A stretch of 64,000 bases of DNA from Clostridia bacterium (GCA_017537365.1 JAFYKZ010000026.1:1-64000); one strand, 5' to 3'; shown: positions 34,389 to 43,254, counted from the first letter of the stretch. Notes: generated from the sequence alone by a model not told the origin. Numbers and translations are program-made.

Positions 34389-35154
34389 TGTTGCGAAGCC
34401 TCCTTTCAAAAATTCCTAAAAGCTTGGTTAAACCAACAACTAAAATGAGGTATATTATTGCCAAACTAATATAGGGAACATAAGCCTGATATGTTATGCT
34501 AACAATGTTTTGCGCTTGCTTGGTAACATCGCGAAGAGCTATAACTGATACAAGAGAGGTATCTTTAAGCAGGGTAATCATTTCGTTACCAAGGGCGGGC
34601 AATATGTTTTTAATAGCTTGAGGTATTATGAAATGCCACATAGTGCTGACATAACTGAAACCTAATGAGCGACCAGCTTCCATTTGCCCCTTATCAATAG
34701 ACATAATGCCTGAACGGGCAATTTCTGCAACATAAGCACCTGAGTTAATACCAAGTGTTATAATACCGCATAGAATGGTATCGAATTTGGTTTCGGGCAC
34801 CATAATAACAAAGCCCATAATTAAAAGCTGAACCATCATTGGAGTTCCGCGAATAATGGTTAAATATATATTAGAAATAGTATTAAAAACTCTTAATATG
34901 AAATTTGGTTTTTTACTGCTTAAATCATGAGATGTTCTGATAATGGCTATTAAAAGACCGATTATTATACCTAAGAATAAAGCGCCTATCGTTACAATAA
35001 AGGTTATTTGCAGACCGTCGGCAAAGAGCTTCCATCTATCTGCATAGATAAAGGTTTGGTAGATTTGGAAAACAAATTGTTGAATCCATTTTGGGAATCC
35101 TTCAAACCACTCTGGTGCACCGGCTAGCCATTCGGTAAAGGTTAAGAAATTCAA
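34378..35154 (-). CDS. Amino-acid ABC transporter permease
   Basis: A polar-amino-acid permease of the HisM/GlnP type with about five membrane helices. The EAA-like loop is visible as [21 protein letters not shown] (its core EAGRSLGFS), and [11 protein letters not shown] is typical of the family. I choose the TTG at 35154, preceded by AGGTGAT with short spacing, giving 258 residues; another TTG at 35199 is in frame but overlaps the intergenic hairpin. It lies between the binding-protein gene and the ATPase gene in a three-gene operon. Confidence 0.9.
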   Translation of the reverse strand: MNFLTFTEWLAGAPEWFEGFPKWIQQFVFQIYQTFIYADRWKLFADGLQITFIVTIGALFLGIIIGLLIAIIRTSHDLSSKKPNFILRVFNTISNIYLTIIRGTPMMVQLLIMGFVIMVPETKFDTILCGIITLGINSGAYVAEIARSGIMSIDKGQMEAGRSLGFSYVSTMWHFIIPQAIKNILPALGNEMITLLKDTSLVSVIALRDVTKQAQNIVSITYQAYVPYISLAIIYLILVVGLTKLLGIFERRLRNSDH

Positions 35155-35179
35155 AATATCACCTGTTTTTACAAAATTG

Positions 35180-35207
35180 TAGCAGGGAAGCGGTTGCAAC
35201 CCTGCTA
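35180..35207 (-). other. Hairpin between binding-protein and permease genes
   Basis: A perfect 8-bp stem (TAGCAGGG with CCCTGCTA) lies in the gap after the binding-protein stop. It has no proper U-tract. Such stems commonly shield the 3' end of the binding-protein message, raising its level over the membrane components. Confidence 0.6.
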
Positions 35208-35233
35208 TCTAAATTTTAAACAAACTTCAAGTA

Positions 35234-35980
35234 TTATTCAGCAGGAATATACTTGTTAATGATTTCATCAATTTTGCCTTCTTCTTTAAGTTCTTTTAAA
35301 GCCTTGTTAAAGTCCTCTAAAAGCTCGTTGTTATCCTTAGAGATAGCTGCGGCATAATCTTCTTTAACATATTCGGTTTCAAGAATGATGAGACCTTCGT
35401 TTGCTTTAACATAATTTTTAGCAGGCTCGTTATCAATAACAACACAGTCAACCTGACCGTTTTTAAGAGCAGCAACTGCCAAAGCGCCGTTTTGATACTG
35501 TTTTACCATATCCTGACCGTAATCGTCGGTACAATAGATGTCGCCTGTGGTACCGGTTTGAACGCCGATTTTCTTGCCCTGCAAGTCATCAACAGTTTTG
35601 ATGGCAGAGTTTTCAGAAACGATAACAACCTGAACACCTGTAGCGTATGTATCTGAGAAATCTACTGTTTCTTTACGTTCGTCAGTAACAGTCATACCTG
35701 CAAGAGCAAAGTCAATAGAGCCGGACTGAACAGCAGTTAAAAGAGAATCGAAATCCATATCTTTGATTTCGAGTTCTTTGCCTAATTTCTCAGCAACAGC
35801 AGCAGCGATTTCAGCATCAATACCAACGATATTGCCTGCATCATCAGTAAACTCATAGGGAGGGAAGGAAGCATTAGTTCCCATAACTAATTTTTCGGTA
35901 TCTTTTGAGCCGCAAGCAGCACATGAAAGCACTAAGCATAAAACGGCTAAAAGAGCCAAAATTTTTGTAAACTTTTTCAT
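35234..35980 (-). CDS. Amino-acid ABC transporter substrate-binding lipoprotein
   Basis: A 248-residue family 3 solute-binding protein. The ATG at 35980 is preceded by AAAGGAG; an in-frame ATG at 36007 adds nine basic residues without a Shine-Dalgarno. The lipobox is SCAACG, so it is lipidated and tethered outside the membrane. The mature chain shows FPPYEFTDDAGNIVGIDAEI and DFALAGMTVTDERK, the two-lobe periplasmic-binding signature with the ligand-carboxylate arginine (R in TDERK). Ligand identity is inferred from the ARG boxes, not from the pocket. Confidence 0.93.
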   Translation of the reverse strand: MKKFTKILALLAVLCLVLSCAACGSKDTEKLVMGTNASFPPYEFTDDAGNIVGIDAEIAAAVAEKLGKELEIKDMDFDSLLTAVQSGSIDFALAGMTVTDERKETVDFSDTYATGVQVVIVSENSAIKTVDDLQGKKIGVQTGTTGDIYCTDDYGQDMVKQYQNGALAVAALKNGQVDCVVIDNEPAKNYVKANEGLIILETEYVKEDYAAAISKDNNELLEDFNKALKELKEEGKIDEIINKYIPAE

Positions 35981-36028
35981 AAAAATTCTCCTTTTGATTT
36001 TTCGCATAAGCGATTTTTTATCAATAAA

Positions 36029-36057
36029 ATTATATCACTTAAAAATATAATTGTCAA
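36029..36057 (-). promoter_or_regulatory. SigA promoter of the ABC transporter operon
   Basis: On the minus strand, TTGACA (36057-36052), 17 bp, TATAAT (36034-36029): a full consensus promoter, about 40-50 nt before the binding-protein ATG. Confidence 0.9.
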
Positions 36058-36063
36058 CTAATT

Positions 36064-36112
36064 TTGCATAAATATGCGAGAAAAAGCCTTAGATTTAAAA
36101 TATTTATTCATT
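36064..36112 (-). promoter_or_regulatory. Two ARG boxes upstream of the ABC operon
   Basis: TTGCATAAATATGCGA (36064-36079) and AATGAATAAATATTTT read on the minus strand (36112-36097). Their centres are 33 bp apart, three helical turns, and both lie just upstream of the -35. They are the same type as the boxes at argG. The position upstream of the promoter would allow either repression or activation. Confidence 0.72.
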
Positions 36113-36197
36113 TTTTAGCTTTATATGCCTAAAACACATATAAATAGTTTGGCAGATTGTCTTTTTTTTCATAGTATGTACTAGGTCTATTATTTGA

Positions 36198-36220
36198 CCG
36201 GAATTTTAATTCCGAGTTTT
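36198..36220 (+). other. Palindromic hairpin before the DUF3343 gene
   Basis: CGGAATT-TT-AATTCCG is followed by AGTTTTTC and then directly by the GGAGGG Shine-Dalgarno. It looks like a small intrinsic terminator or leader hairpin placed just upstream of the start codon; its role is unclear. Confidence 0.5.
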
Positions 36221-36233
36221 TCGGAGGGATAAA

Positions 36234-36455
36234 ATGAAAAAATATTTAATTGTAACAGGAACGGTAACCTATGCGGTTAAGGGTAAGGTAATATTGAACC
36301 GAAAAGGCTTTAAAGCAAAGGTTGAAAAGCTTACAGAGATAAAAGCAAATCAAGGTTGCGGATATGCAATCGCTGTTACGGGAGATATCGAAAAAATCAA
36401 AGAGCTTTTGATAACTTCCGGTGTGAAAATAATCGAAATAATTGAAACAAAATAA
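36234..36455 (+). CDS. DUF3343 putative Se/S carrier-like protein
   Basis: A 73-residue protein with the DUF3343 pattern: a beta-alpha-beta start (KYLIVTGTVTYAVKGKVIL) and the conserved QGCGYAI segment (about 41-47), whose single cysteine is the likely sulfur or selenium carrier. It lies 44 nt upstream of a cysteine desulfurase gene, a pairing seen repeatedly in Firmicutes and the basis of the carrier proposal. A hairpin (36454-36474) between the two genes may separate their expression. Function in sulfur or selenium transfer is inferred. Confidence 0.8.
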   Translation: MKKYLIVTGTVTYAVKGKVILNRKGFKAKVEKLTEIKANQGCGYAIAVTGDIEKIKELLITSGVKIIEIIETK

Positions 36456-36475
36456 GGGCGTTTTTTACGCCCTTT
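36454..36475 (+). terminator. Weak terminator between the DUF3343 and desulfurase genes
   Basis: An 8-bp stem AAGGGCGT with ACGCCCTT (36454-36461 with 36467-36474) and a T5 loop. The tail is only TAAGTTT, so read-through into the desulfurase gene is likely. Confidence 0.5.
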
Positions 36476-36499
36476 AAGTTTGATAAGGGAGTAATTTTA

Positions 36500-37648
36500 A
36501 TGATATATTTTGATAACGCCGCAACAACCGGCAAAAAGCCCGAAACGGTTATAAAAGCGGTGGTAAATGCCTTGAAAAACAACTGTGCTAATCCGGGCAG
36601 AAGCGGTCATAAGCTTTCGGTTAAAACTGTTGATGAAATTTATAAAATCAGAGAGAAAACTGCAAATTTTTTTGGTCTTGAAAATGCCGAAAAGGTTATT
36701 TTTACTCATAACTGCACAACGAGTATTAATATGGTCTTAAAAGGCGTTTTAAAAAGGGGAGACCATATTATTGTTTCCTCGCTTGAACATAATGCGGTTA
36801 TGCGTCCGCTTGAAAAAATGAAAATACCTTATAGCATTGCAGATGTTTCTTTAACTGATGATAATATAACGGCAGAAAACTTTAAAAGAGCAATAAAACC
36901 GAATACCAGAATGATATTTTGCACTGCCGCTTCAAATGTTTGCGGAAAGATTTTGCCTATTGAAAAAATAGGAGAAATATGCAAAGAAAAGGGGATACTT
37001 TTTGCGGTTGATGCCGCTCAGGGTGCGGGAGTTTTGCCGATAAATATGCAGAAAATGAATATAGATTATCTATGTGTGGCGGCGCATAAAGGACTTTATG
37101 CTCCTATGTCCAGCGGTATTTTGCTTTGCAGGAAGGATATTGAAAACACTATTTTAGAAGGTGGAACAGGAACAGGTTCGCTTGATTTTAAACATCCAAA
37201 TATCATACCCGAGGGATTTGAAAGCGGTACATTGAGTGTTCCTAATATATTTGGAATAGGAGCAGGTATAGATTATGTAAACCAAAAAGGAATTGAAAAA
37301 ATATATAAAAGTGAGTTGAATTTAATTAAAAACATTTATTTTTCTTTAAGAAATAATCCTATTTTTGAGTTATATACACCTGAGCCGTTATATCAAAGCT
37401 ATGTGCCAGTTTTACCTTTTAATTTGAAAGGTGTTTCCAGTGAGAAAACTGCGGCAATGTTAGACGAATATAATATTGCGGTGAGAGGCGGTTTACATTG
37501 TGCGCCGTCTGCCCATAAGGTGCTTAAAACTACCGAAAAAGGTGCAGTCAGAGTGTCGGTGGCAACATTTAACAATGAAAATGAAGTCGGCATTTTTTTA
37601 AATACAATAAAAAGCGAAAAATTTATTAAAAATCTTATAAAAAATTAA
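36500..37648 (+). CDS. Cysteine desulfurase family protein (class V aminotransferase)
   Basis: A 382-residue PLP enzyme related to Csd/NifS. MIYFDNAATTGKKPE opens the fold, the PLP lysine is K197 in AAHKGLYAP, and the conserved RGGLHCAPSAHK motif near the C-terminus holds the active Cys. It belongs to the stand-alone subgroup found beside DUF3343, suggesting it loads sulfur or selenium onto that partner. IscU or SufU scaffold genes are not nearby, so a main role in Fe-S cluster assembly is less likely. A monocistronic terminator is not obvious. Confidence 0.88.
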   Translation: MIYFDNAATTGKKPETVIKAVVNALKNNCANPGRSGHKLSVKTVDEIYKIREKTANFFGLENAEKVIFTHNCTTSINMVLKGVLKRGDHIIVSSLEHNAVMRPLEKMKIPYSIADVSLTDDNITAENFKRAIKPNTRMIFCTAASNVCGKILPIEKIGEICKEKGILFAVDAAQGAGVLPINMQKMNIDYLCVAAHKGLYAPMSSGILLCRKDIENTILEGGTGTGSLDFKHPNIIPEGFESGTLSVPNIFGIGAGIDYVNQKGIEKIYKSELNLIKNIYFSLRNNPIFELYTPEPLYQSYVPVLPFNLKGVSSEKTAAMLDEYNIAVRGGLHCAPSAHKVLKTTEKGAVRVSVATFNNENEVGIFLNTIKSEKFIKNLIKN

Positions 37649-37668
37649 TAAAAATATTAAAAAACCTA

Positions 37669-37697
37669 TTGAACGAATTAAGAAAATATGTTAAACT
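37669..37697 (+). promoter_or_regulatory. cdaA-cdaR SigA promoter
   Basis: TTGAAC (37669-37674), 17 bp, TAAACT (37692-37697), with the GTG start of cdaA 37 nt after the -10. Confidence 0.7.
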
Positions 37698-37733
37698 ATA
37701 TTATGTAAAGTTGTAGGAAAAGGAAGTAGTAAG

Positions 37734-38633
37734 GTGGATAGAATTTTTGATACAATTTATTCGGGCTGGAATCAGGTTGTTTTTGCAATATCGAATTTCA
37801 GATTTTTCGATATTGTAGATATATTGATAATAGCTTTTGTTATTTATAAAGCTATCGGTTTCTTGCGCGAATCAAGAGCAGGTCAGTTAATAAAGGGTAT
37901 TGCAATTTTGCTTATCATTTATTTTATAGCCCGTTGGTGCGAATTAACAACTGTTTCTTGGGCGCTTTCTAAAATAGTAGATTCAATTATTATCGCCGCG
38001 GCGGTTATCTTCCAACCTGAAATCAGGCGTATTCTTGAAAAGGTTGGCCATACTAATTTCACCGGAAACCGAAATCTTTCAGGAGACGGTGTTGAGCTTT
38101 CAAAATGTATTGAAAATGTTAGCCGAGCTATTGCGGTTATGTCTGAAAAGCATATCGGTGCTTTGATAGTTTTCGAGCGCAAAACTCAGCTTGGCGAAAT
38201 CGCTGATACTGGAACTGTTATTGATGCTGCTGCTTCTTCCTCAATGCTTAATAATATTTTCTTCCCGAAATCCCCTTTGCATGATGGTGCTTTGATTATC
38301 AGAGAGGGTAGACTTTATGCCGCAGGTTGTATTTTACCTTTAACTTCCCGTGAGGATTTAAGCTTGCAATTAGGAACGAGGCACAGAGCCGCTATCGGTA
38401 TGACTGAAAACTCTGATGCGGTTGTAGTTGTTGTATCAGAAGAAACAGGAACGATTTCTATTGTTGTTAATGGAAACATAACCCGAAATTACAGCGGTGT
38501 TTCAGCAGGTGCTGAGCTTAACAGATTGTTGCTCGAAAATGCGCAAGCTGAAAAAATCAGCACTGTTAAAAAGGTTGTTGATAAAATTAACATTTTCAAA
38601 AAAACCGAAGGAAAGGAAAAGGATAAGAAATGA
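37734..38633 (+). CDS. cdaA: Diadenylate cyclase CdaA
   Basis: A membrane-bound c-di-AMP synthase controlling potassium and osmotic balance and cell-wall homeostasis. Three N-terminal membrane helices (about 10-90) precede the DAC domain. The catalytic DGA motif is at residues 184-186 and the RHR motif at 216-218 (GTRHRAA). The start is GTG. It overlaps cdaR by 4 nt, the conserved cdaA-cdaR pair. The third usual member, glmM, does not follow here. The 299 residues are about 25 longer than B. subtilis CdaA, with a charged C-terminal tail. Confidence 0.95.
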   Translation: MDRIFDTIYSGWNQVVFAISNFRFFDIVDILIIAFVIYKAIGFLRESRAGQLIKGIAILLIIYFIARWCELTTVSWALSKIVDSIIIAAAVIFQPEIRRILEKVGHTNFTGNRNLSGDGVELSKCIENVSRAIAVMSEKHIGALIVFERKTQLGEIADTGTVIDAAASSSMLNNIFFPKSPLHDGALIIREGRLYAAGCILPLTSREDLSLQLGTRHRAAIGMTENSDAVVVVVSEETGTISIVVNGNITRNYSGVSAGAELNRLLLENAQAEKISTVKKVVDKINIFKKTEGKEKDKK

Positions 38634-39895
38634 AATTTTTAAAAGACTTTTCTTTAAAAAAGCTGTTTTATAATAAGCAGTTTGCTATAACCTTTTCGGT
38701 TTTGATGGCATTTTTGTTATGGCTTACAATAGTTATAAATCAAAAACCTATCGTTAAAAGAACTTTTACTAATATTCCGGTTAATATTAATCTTGAAAAC
38801 ACCTTTGTTTCAGAAAACAATATGAATATTATCGGGGATATTTCTAAGCAGAGGTTTACGGTTACTTTAAGCGGACCTACCGCTGTTATAAGCTCGCTAA
38901 AAGATTCTGATATCAGTATATTCGCTTCTGCGGGTGAGGTTGATGCACCCGGTGAATATGATTTAAAGGTTGCCGCAACATCGGCAGTTAATGCGGCCGA
39001 ATATGATGTTATAAGCATTTCTCCTGCAACTGTTAAAATCAATTTTGATTATATTGATACTAAGGAATATCAAATTGTGGCATCTGCAGAGGGTGCAGTT
39101 GCTGCGGGAGGATTAATTGCTGAAAACGGAGTTGTTGGCGGAACAGATAGTGGTATGATAACCATAACAGGTCCCAGAACGGTTATGAACCGCATTGAAA
39201 CGGTTAAAGCGTCTGCTCTTGTTAATAAAACTTTAAGCGAGACCGAAAGCTTTGATGCGGATATTGTTTTATTTGATGCAGAAAACAGACCGATAAGCAC
39301 CGAGAATTTAACTTTAAGTGTTAACAAGGTTAAGGTTACTGTCCCGATTTCTAAAAAGAAAACTGTACCTGTTAAGGTTAAGTTTGGAAATACTCCTGCA
39401 AACTTTGATGTTGCTTCTATTAAGACTACCCTGAATCACCAGAAGGTTACCATTATCGGTACTCCTGAAATGATTGAAAAAACAAACTCAGTTGAATTGG
39501 CTCCTATTGATATAACAACTGTTACAGGTGATAAAACAACATTTGAGGTTGCCGCTAATTTGCCGGAGGGTGTTCGTTTGCTTGATAATATTGAGAATTT
39601 CGAGGTTTCAGTTAATACAAATAATTATATAACCCGAATTTTCTCGGTTTCTGAAATTAAATATAAAAATACACCGTCAGGTTTAAAACCAACTGCTTCG
39701 AACACTATTGCTAATGTTAAGGTGTTTGGACCGCGTTCGGTTGTTAGAAATCTATCTGCTTCTGATATTTATGCTCAGATAGATTTGAAGAATAAAGCGG
39801 CAGGGGTTTATACAGTTGATGCTATGATTAATTTTAAATCAAGCAAAAATGTTTGGGCTATCGGCACTTATACAACAACTGTAACATTGAAATAA
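38630..39895 (+). CDS. cdaR: CdaR (YbbR-domain) regulator of diadenylate cyclase
   Basis: A 421-residue protein with one N-terminal membrane anchor (about 18-38, FAITFSVLMAFLLWLTIVIN) and a long outside region of YbbR repeats (about 50-130, 145-230, 240-325, 335-420). Each repeat shows the ITGP/VFGPRSV-type turn, for example TITGPRTVMNRIETV and VKVFGPRSVVRNL. It regulates CdaA in other Firmicutes. The 4-nt overlap with cdaA and the shared terminator-like hairpin make a bicistron. Confidence 0.92.
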   Translation: MKFLKDFSLKKLFYNKQFAITFSVLMAFLLWLTIVINQKPIVKRTFTNIPVNINLENTFVSENNMNIIGDISKQRFTVTLSGPTAVISSLKDSDISIFASAGEVDAPGEYDLKVAATSAVNAAEYDVISISPATVKINFDYIDTKEYQIVASAEGAVAAGGLIAENGVVGGTDSGMITITGPRTVMNRIETVKASALVNKTLSETESFDADIVLFDAENRPISTENLTLSVNKVKVTVPISKKKTVPVKVKFGNTPANFDVASIKTTLNHQKVTIIGTPEMIEKTNSVELAPIDITTVTGDKTTFEVAANLPEGVRLLDNIENFEVSVNTNNYITRIFSVSEIKYKNTPSGLKPTASNTIANVKVFGPRSVVRNLSASDIYAQIDLKNKAAGVYTVDAMINFKSSKNVWAIGTYTTTVTLK

Positions 39896-39905
39896 TTTAT
39901 TTTTT

Positions 39906-39936
39906 GTTTATGGGCGGCATTTTGCCGCCCGTAAAC
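39906..39936 (+). terminator. Strong hairpin after cdaR
   Basis: A 14-bp GC-rich stem (39906-39919 with 39923-39936) with a TTT loop. It lacks a clean U-tract (TGATTTTAACC), so it may be an inefficient terminator or a 3'-end stabiliser. Confidence 0.6.
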
Positions 39937-39988
39937 TGATTTTAACCATAAAATATTTTTTTGCATATCTTGTTATTGGTGATAATTT

Positions 39989-40315
39989 ATGGTTGAAATT
40001 GTATTTTTTATTATATTTTTAGTTTTTGCGGTTTTAGGTTTGGCAGAGGTTTTACATATTCTAAAATGCCGTTTATTAAAACCTAAAAAAGATATTATTT
40101 CATACCGCATAATAATTTTAACTAACGATAATCCTGAAAATCAACTTTTATATGCTATCGAACAATGCTTATGGCAGTATGGTAGTTGTTTTAATCTAAT
40201 TGCGGTTAAATCATATCTTAACTTAGAAAATTTGGTTGAATGTGAAAAAATTGCAAAAAAATATGATATAAGTCTTTGTTCGTTAGAAAAATTAGCGAAT
40301 TTTTTAATCTTATAA
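39989..40315 (+). CDS. Small membrane-anchored protein of unknown function
   Basis: A 108-residue protein that I do not recognise. It has one hydrophobic N-terminal segment (about 3-24, VEIVFFIIFLVFAVLGLAEV) and a cytoplasmic or outside part of about 80 residues with a mixed alpha/beta pattern (YRIIILTNDNPENQLLYAIE). No start-site Shine-Dalgarno is strong (TTGGTGAT). It lies 24 nt upstream of recD2 and may share its transcript. The coding pattern is good, but function cannot be proposed. Confidence 0.65.
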   Translation: MVEIVFFIIFLVFAVLGLAEVLHILKCRLLKPKKDIISYRIIILTNDNPENQLLYAIEQCLWQYGSCFNLIAVKSYLNLENLVECEKIAKKYDISLCSLEKLANFLIL

Positions 40316-40339
40316 CTGAATTTTGAACGGAGGGTTAAT

Positions 40340-42568
40340 ATGGTAGAGCAGTTGAATATTGATAATGAAAAGATAAGCGGAACTGTTCAAAATATTAACT
40401 TTCGAAACGAGTCTAACGGTTATACAGTTGCAACCGTTAAAACCAAAAACGAAGAATTAACGGTTGTTGGAATACTCCCTTTTATTTCTGAGGGTGAGGC
40501 TGTGGATTTTTACGGTAAATTTATAGTTCACCCAACCTACGGAAGCCAGTTTGCTGCTGATACTTTCGAAACGAAAACACCCGAAGATGCGGTGGCAATT
40601 TTAAAATATTTATCCGCAGGAGCCCTTAGAGGAATAGGTCCTGCAACTGCAACTAAGATTGTTGAAAGGTTTGGAAAAGATTCATTAAATATAATCGCAG
40701 ATAACCCATTAGAGCTTACATTAATAAAGGGTATATCCAAACAAAAAGCATTAGCGGTTAGCGAAGAATATAAAAAACAGTATGGTATAAGAGATATTAT
40801 GCTTATGCTTTCTAAATATAAGATTTCGCCCGATAGATGCCTTGGTATTTATAAAAGATTTGGAACGGAATCTATAAATATTATAAATTCAAATCCTTAT
40901 GTTTTATGTGAAGAGGGATTGGATTTTTATTTTGAAACGGTTGAAGATATTGCAGCAGATTTGGGCATAGAAAAAGAAAGTGATAATAGGATAGCAGCAG
41001 GTATTGAATATGTTTTGCGCAAGAATTTAACTAACGGCCATACCTGTTTGCCGAGGGATAAGTTTATAGCGGTGGCTTCCAGGTTGCTTGATTGCAAAGA
41101 GGATTTGGTTGATATAACCTGCGACAGATTGATTGACTGTTTCAGACTTGAAAGCTTTGAAATTGATAATAACGAATATTTAGCATTGCCTAAGTATTAT
41201 TCGGCAGAGCGTTATATTGCCGCCCGTATGCTATCGGTTAAGGAATTTATAAATTCTCAAATAACAGTTGATAAACTTGAAATAGAAAATGTTGAAAACC
41301 GGCTTAATATTAAATTTGAAGAGCTTCAAAAAAAGGCGATATTTGAAGCCTTTGATAGCGGTGTTTTAGTATTGACGGGAGGTCCGGGAACAGGTAAAAC
41401 TACAACCTTAAATGCAATAATTAAACTTTTTGAAAATCGCGACCTTGAAATTGAGCTTGCCGCTCCAACAGGCAGAGCTGCAAAGAGAATGAGCGAGTTA
41501 ACAGGCAGAGAAGCCAAAACAATACATAGGCTTTTAGAGGTGGAATGGGGAGAATCGGACGAGCGTAGATTTGCCCGAAACGAAAAAAATCCGCTAAGCT
41601 GCGAGGTTATAATCATTGATGAAGCTTCAATGATAGATTCGCTTTTGTTTTGTGATTTATTAAAGGCATTAAAGCTTTCTTGCAGAATAATTATTGTTGG
41701 CGATTCAGATCAACTTCCAAGTATAGCCGCAGGAAATATTTTGGGTGATATTTTATCCTCAAATCGTTTTCCTTCGATTTGTCTTAAAAAGGTATTCAGG
41801 CAAGCGGCAAAAAGTAAAATAGTTTCAAATGCTCACGCGATTATAAATAATGAGTCGGCAGATTTTAGCGATAAAACCTCGGATTGCTTTTTTATTGAAA
41901 GGCAAAATAAGTATTCGGCGGTAAATTCAATTTTAGAGCTTGTTACCGAGCGTTTGCCTAATGCTTATAATATAAACCCTATTACAGATGTTCAGATTTT
42001 ATGTCCATCAAAAATGCTTGATACGGGTACTATAAACCTTAATAATTTACTCCAAGAAAGATTAAATCCGTTAAAAAAGGGAGAGCAACAGTTGTTTTAC
42101 AAGGGCTTTTATCTTAGAGTTGGTGATAAGGTTATGCAGATTAAGAATAATTATGATTTGCAGTTCAGAAAAGATAACGGCGAATTTGGAACTGGTGTTT
42201 TTAATGGGGATGTTGGTTTTATTACCGATATTGATAAAAGAGCCTCAATTTTAAAAGTTAGATATGATGACCGCGTTGCAACCTATTTTTCAGAAGACCT
42301 TAATCAATTAGAATTAGCTTATGCGGTAACTGTTCATAAAAGTCAGGGAAGCGAATATGACTATGTTATTTTGCCACTTTGCGAAGTTCCCTCAAAACTG
42401 AAATACAGAAATCTTTTATATACAGCCGTAACAAGAGCTAAGAAAATGCTTATTTGTGTTGGTAATATGTCAGTTTGGGATGATATGGCGGCAAATGATA
42501 AGAAAACTTTGCGATATACAATGTTAAAAACCTTTTTAGAAAAAGAGCAAAACAATGAATTTATTTAA
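40340..42568 (+). CDS. recD2: RecD2-type ATP-dependent DNA helicase
   Basis: A 742-residue SF1B 5'-3' helicase of the RecBC-independent RecD2 type. The N-terminal OB-like and helix-hairpin-helix region (about 1-200, GIGPATATKIVERFG) is specific to RecD2 and absent from RecD. Walker A is GGPGTGKT (347-354), followed by TGRAAKRM, and Walker B is IIIDEASM. The C-terminal VTVHKSQGSEYDYVILPL and YTAVTRAKKML are motifs V/VI. It has GGAGG before the ATG and overlaps comF by 14 nt. It is thought to act in DNA repair and replication restart. Confidence 0.95.
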   Translation: MVEQLNIDNEKISGTVQNINFRNESNGYTVATVKTKNEELTVVGILPFISEGEAVDFYGKFIVHPTYGSQFAADTFETKTPEDAVAILKYLSAGALRGIGPATATKIVERFGKDSLNIIADNPLELTLIKGISKQKALAVSEEYKKQYGIRDIMLMLSKYKISPDRCLGIYKRFGTESINIINSNPYVLCEEGLDFYFETVEDIAADLGIEKESDNRIAAGIEYVLRKNLTNGHTCLPRDKFIAVASRLLDCKEDLVDITCDRLIDCFRLESFEIDNNEYLALPKYYSAERYIAARMLSVKEFINSQITVDKLEIENVENRLNIKFEELQKKAIFEAFDSGVLVLTGGPGTGKTTTLNAIIKLFENRDLEIELAAPTGRAAKRMSELTGREAKTIHRLLEVEWGESDERRFARNEKNPLSCEVIIIDEASMIDSLLFCDLLKALKLSCRIIIVGDSDQLPSIAAGNILGDILSSNRFPSICLKKVFRQAAKSKIVSNAHAIINNESADFSDKTSDCFFIERQNKYSAVNSILELVTERLPNAYNINPITDVQILCPSKMLDTGTINLNNLLQERLNPLKKGEQQLFYKGFYLRVGDKVMQIKNNYDLQFRKDNGEFGTGVFNGDVGFITDIDKRASILKVRYDDRVATYFSEDLNQLELAYAVTVHKSQGSEYDYVILPLCEVPSKLKYRNLLYTAVTRAKKMLICVGNMSVWDDMAANDKKTLRYTMLKTFLEKEQNNEFI

Positions 42569-43253
42569 TATAATGTTATCTGCAATATATCCTAACAGGT
42601 GTGTTGTTTGCGGTGAGATTATCCCTGAGGGTGAAAGCTTGTGTGAGTTTTGCTCTGAGTTTATTGAAGTTTGCGATACTTCGAAGCTTTGTATAAAATG
42701 CGGCTCAATGAAGAAAAATTGCTATTGTAATAAAAGAAGCTTTTATTACGATGGATTAGTAGCACCATTTTTAAATGAAGAAAACGCAAGAAAAGTGGTT
42801 TATAGCTTTAAACTTAACCGAAAAGAAAGATATTGCCGTTTTCTAGCCGAAAGAATGGCAGTTACCATAAAACAATGTTATGATGTTGATTTTGATTATG
42901 TAACCTATGTACCTATGAAAATTTCAACAGTCTTTTCTCGCGGTTTTAATCAAAGTTATTTGCTAGCAAAGGAATTATCTAAGAATTTAGGTATTCCGCT
43001 AGGTTACAAATTTTTAAAATGCGTTAAAAGTAACAAACCGCAACATGAACTATCAGGCAAAGAAAGATTTGATAATGTTAAAGGTTTGTATTCTGCGCCA
43101 GATTTGCCTGCAGGTGTTAAAATTCTTTTGGTAGACGATATAAAAACAACAGGTGCTACTTTAAACGAATGCGCAAAAGAGCTTTATAAGGCAGGTGCAA
43201 GCTCGGTTTATTGCGTTGCAGCACTTTTAAGTGAAAAAAAGAAAGGAAAATAA
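42555..43253 (+). CDS. comF: ComF-family phosphoribosyltransferase-like protein
   Basis: A 232-residue ComF homologue. Cys pairs CVVCGE, CEFC, CIKCGS and CYC in the first 55 residues form a zinc-binding head, followed by a type I PRTase fold with VLLVDDIKTTGATL as the PRPP loop (ILLVDDIKTTGATLNECAKE). In B. subtilis ComFC supports DNA uptake during transformation, but homologues occur in non-competent species. It overlaps recD2 by 14 nt and is followed immediately by the mreB-family gene, so the three may be co-transcribed. Confidence 0.92.
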   Translation: MNLFNIMLSAIYPNRCVVCGEIIPEGESLCEFCSEFIEVCDTSKLCIKCGSMKKNCYCNKRSFYYDGLVAPFLNEENARKVVYSFKLNRKERYCRFLAERMAVTIKQCYDVDFDYVTYVPMKISTVFSRGFNQSYLLAKELSKNLGIPLGYKFLKCVKSNKPQHELSGKERFDNVKGLYSAPDLPAGVKILLVDDIKTTGATLNECAKELYKAGASSVYCVAALLSEKKKGK

Positions 43254-43254
43254 T

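Noticed and set aside
36002-36013. TCGCATAAGCGA as a third ARG box in the ABC leader
   Set aside because: It is palindromic, but lacks the AT-rich centre of the ARG box; it is more likely a small leader hairpin.
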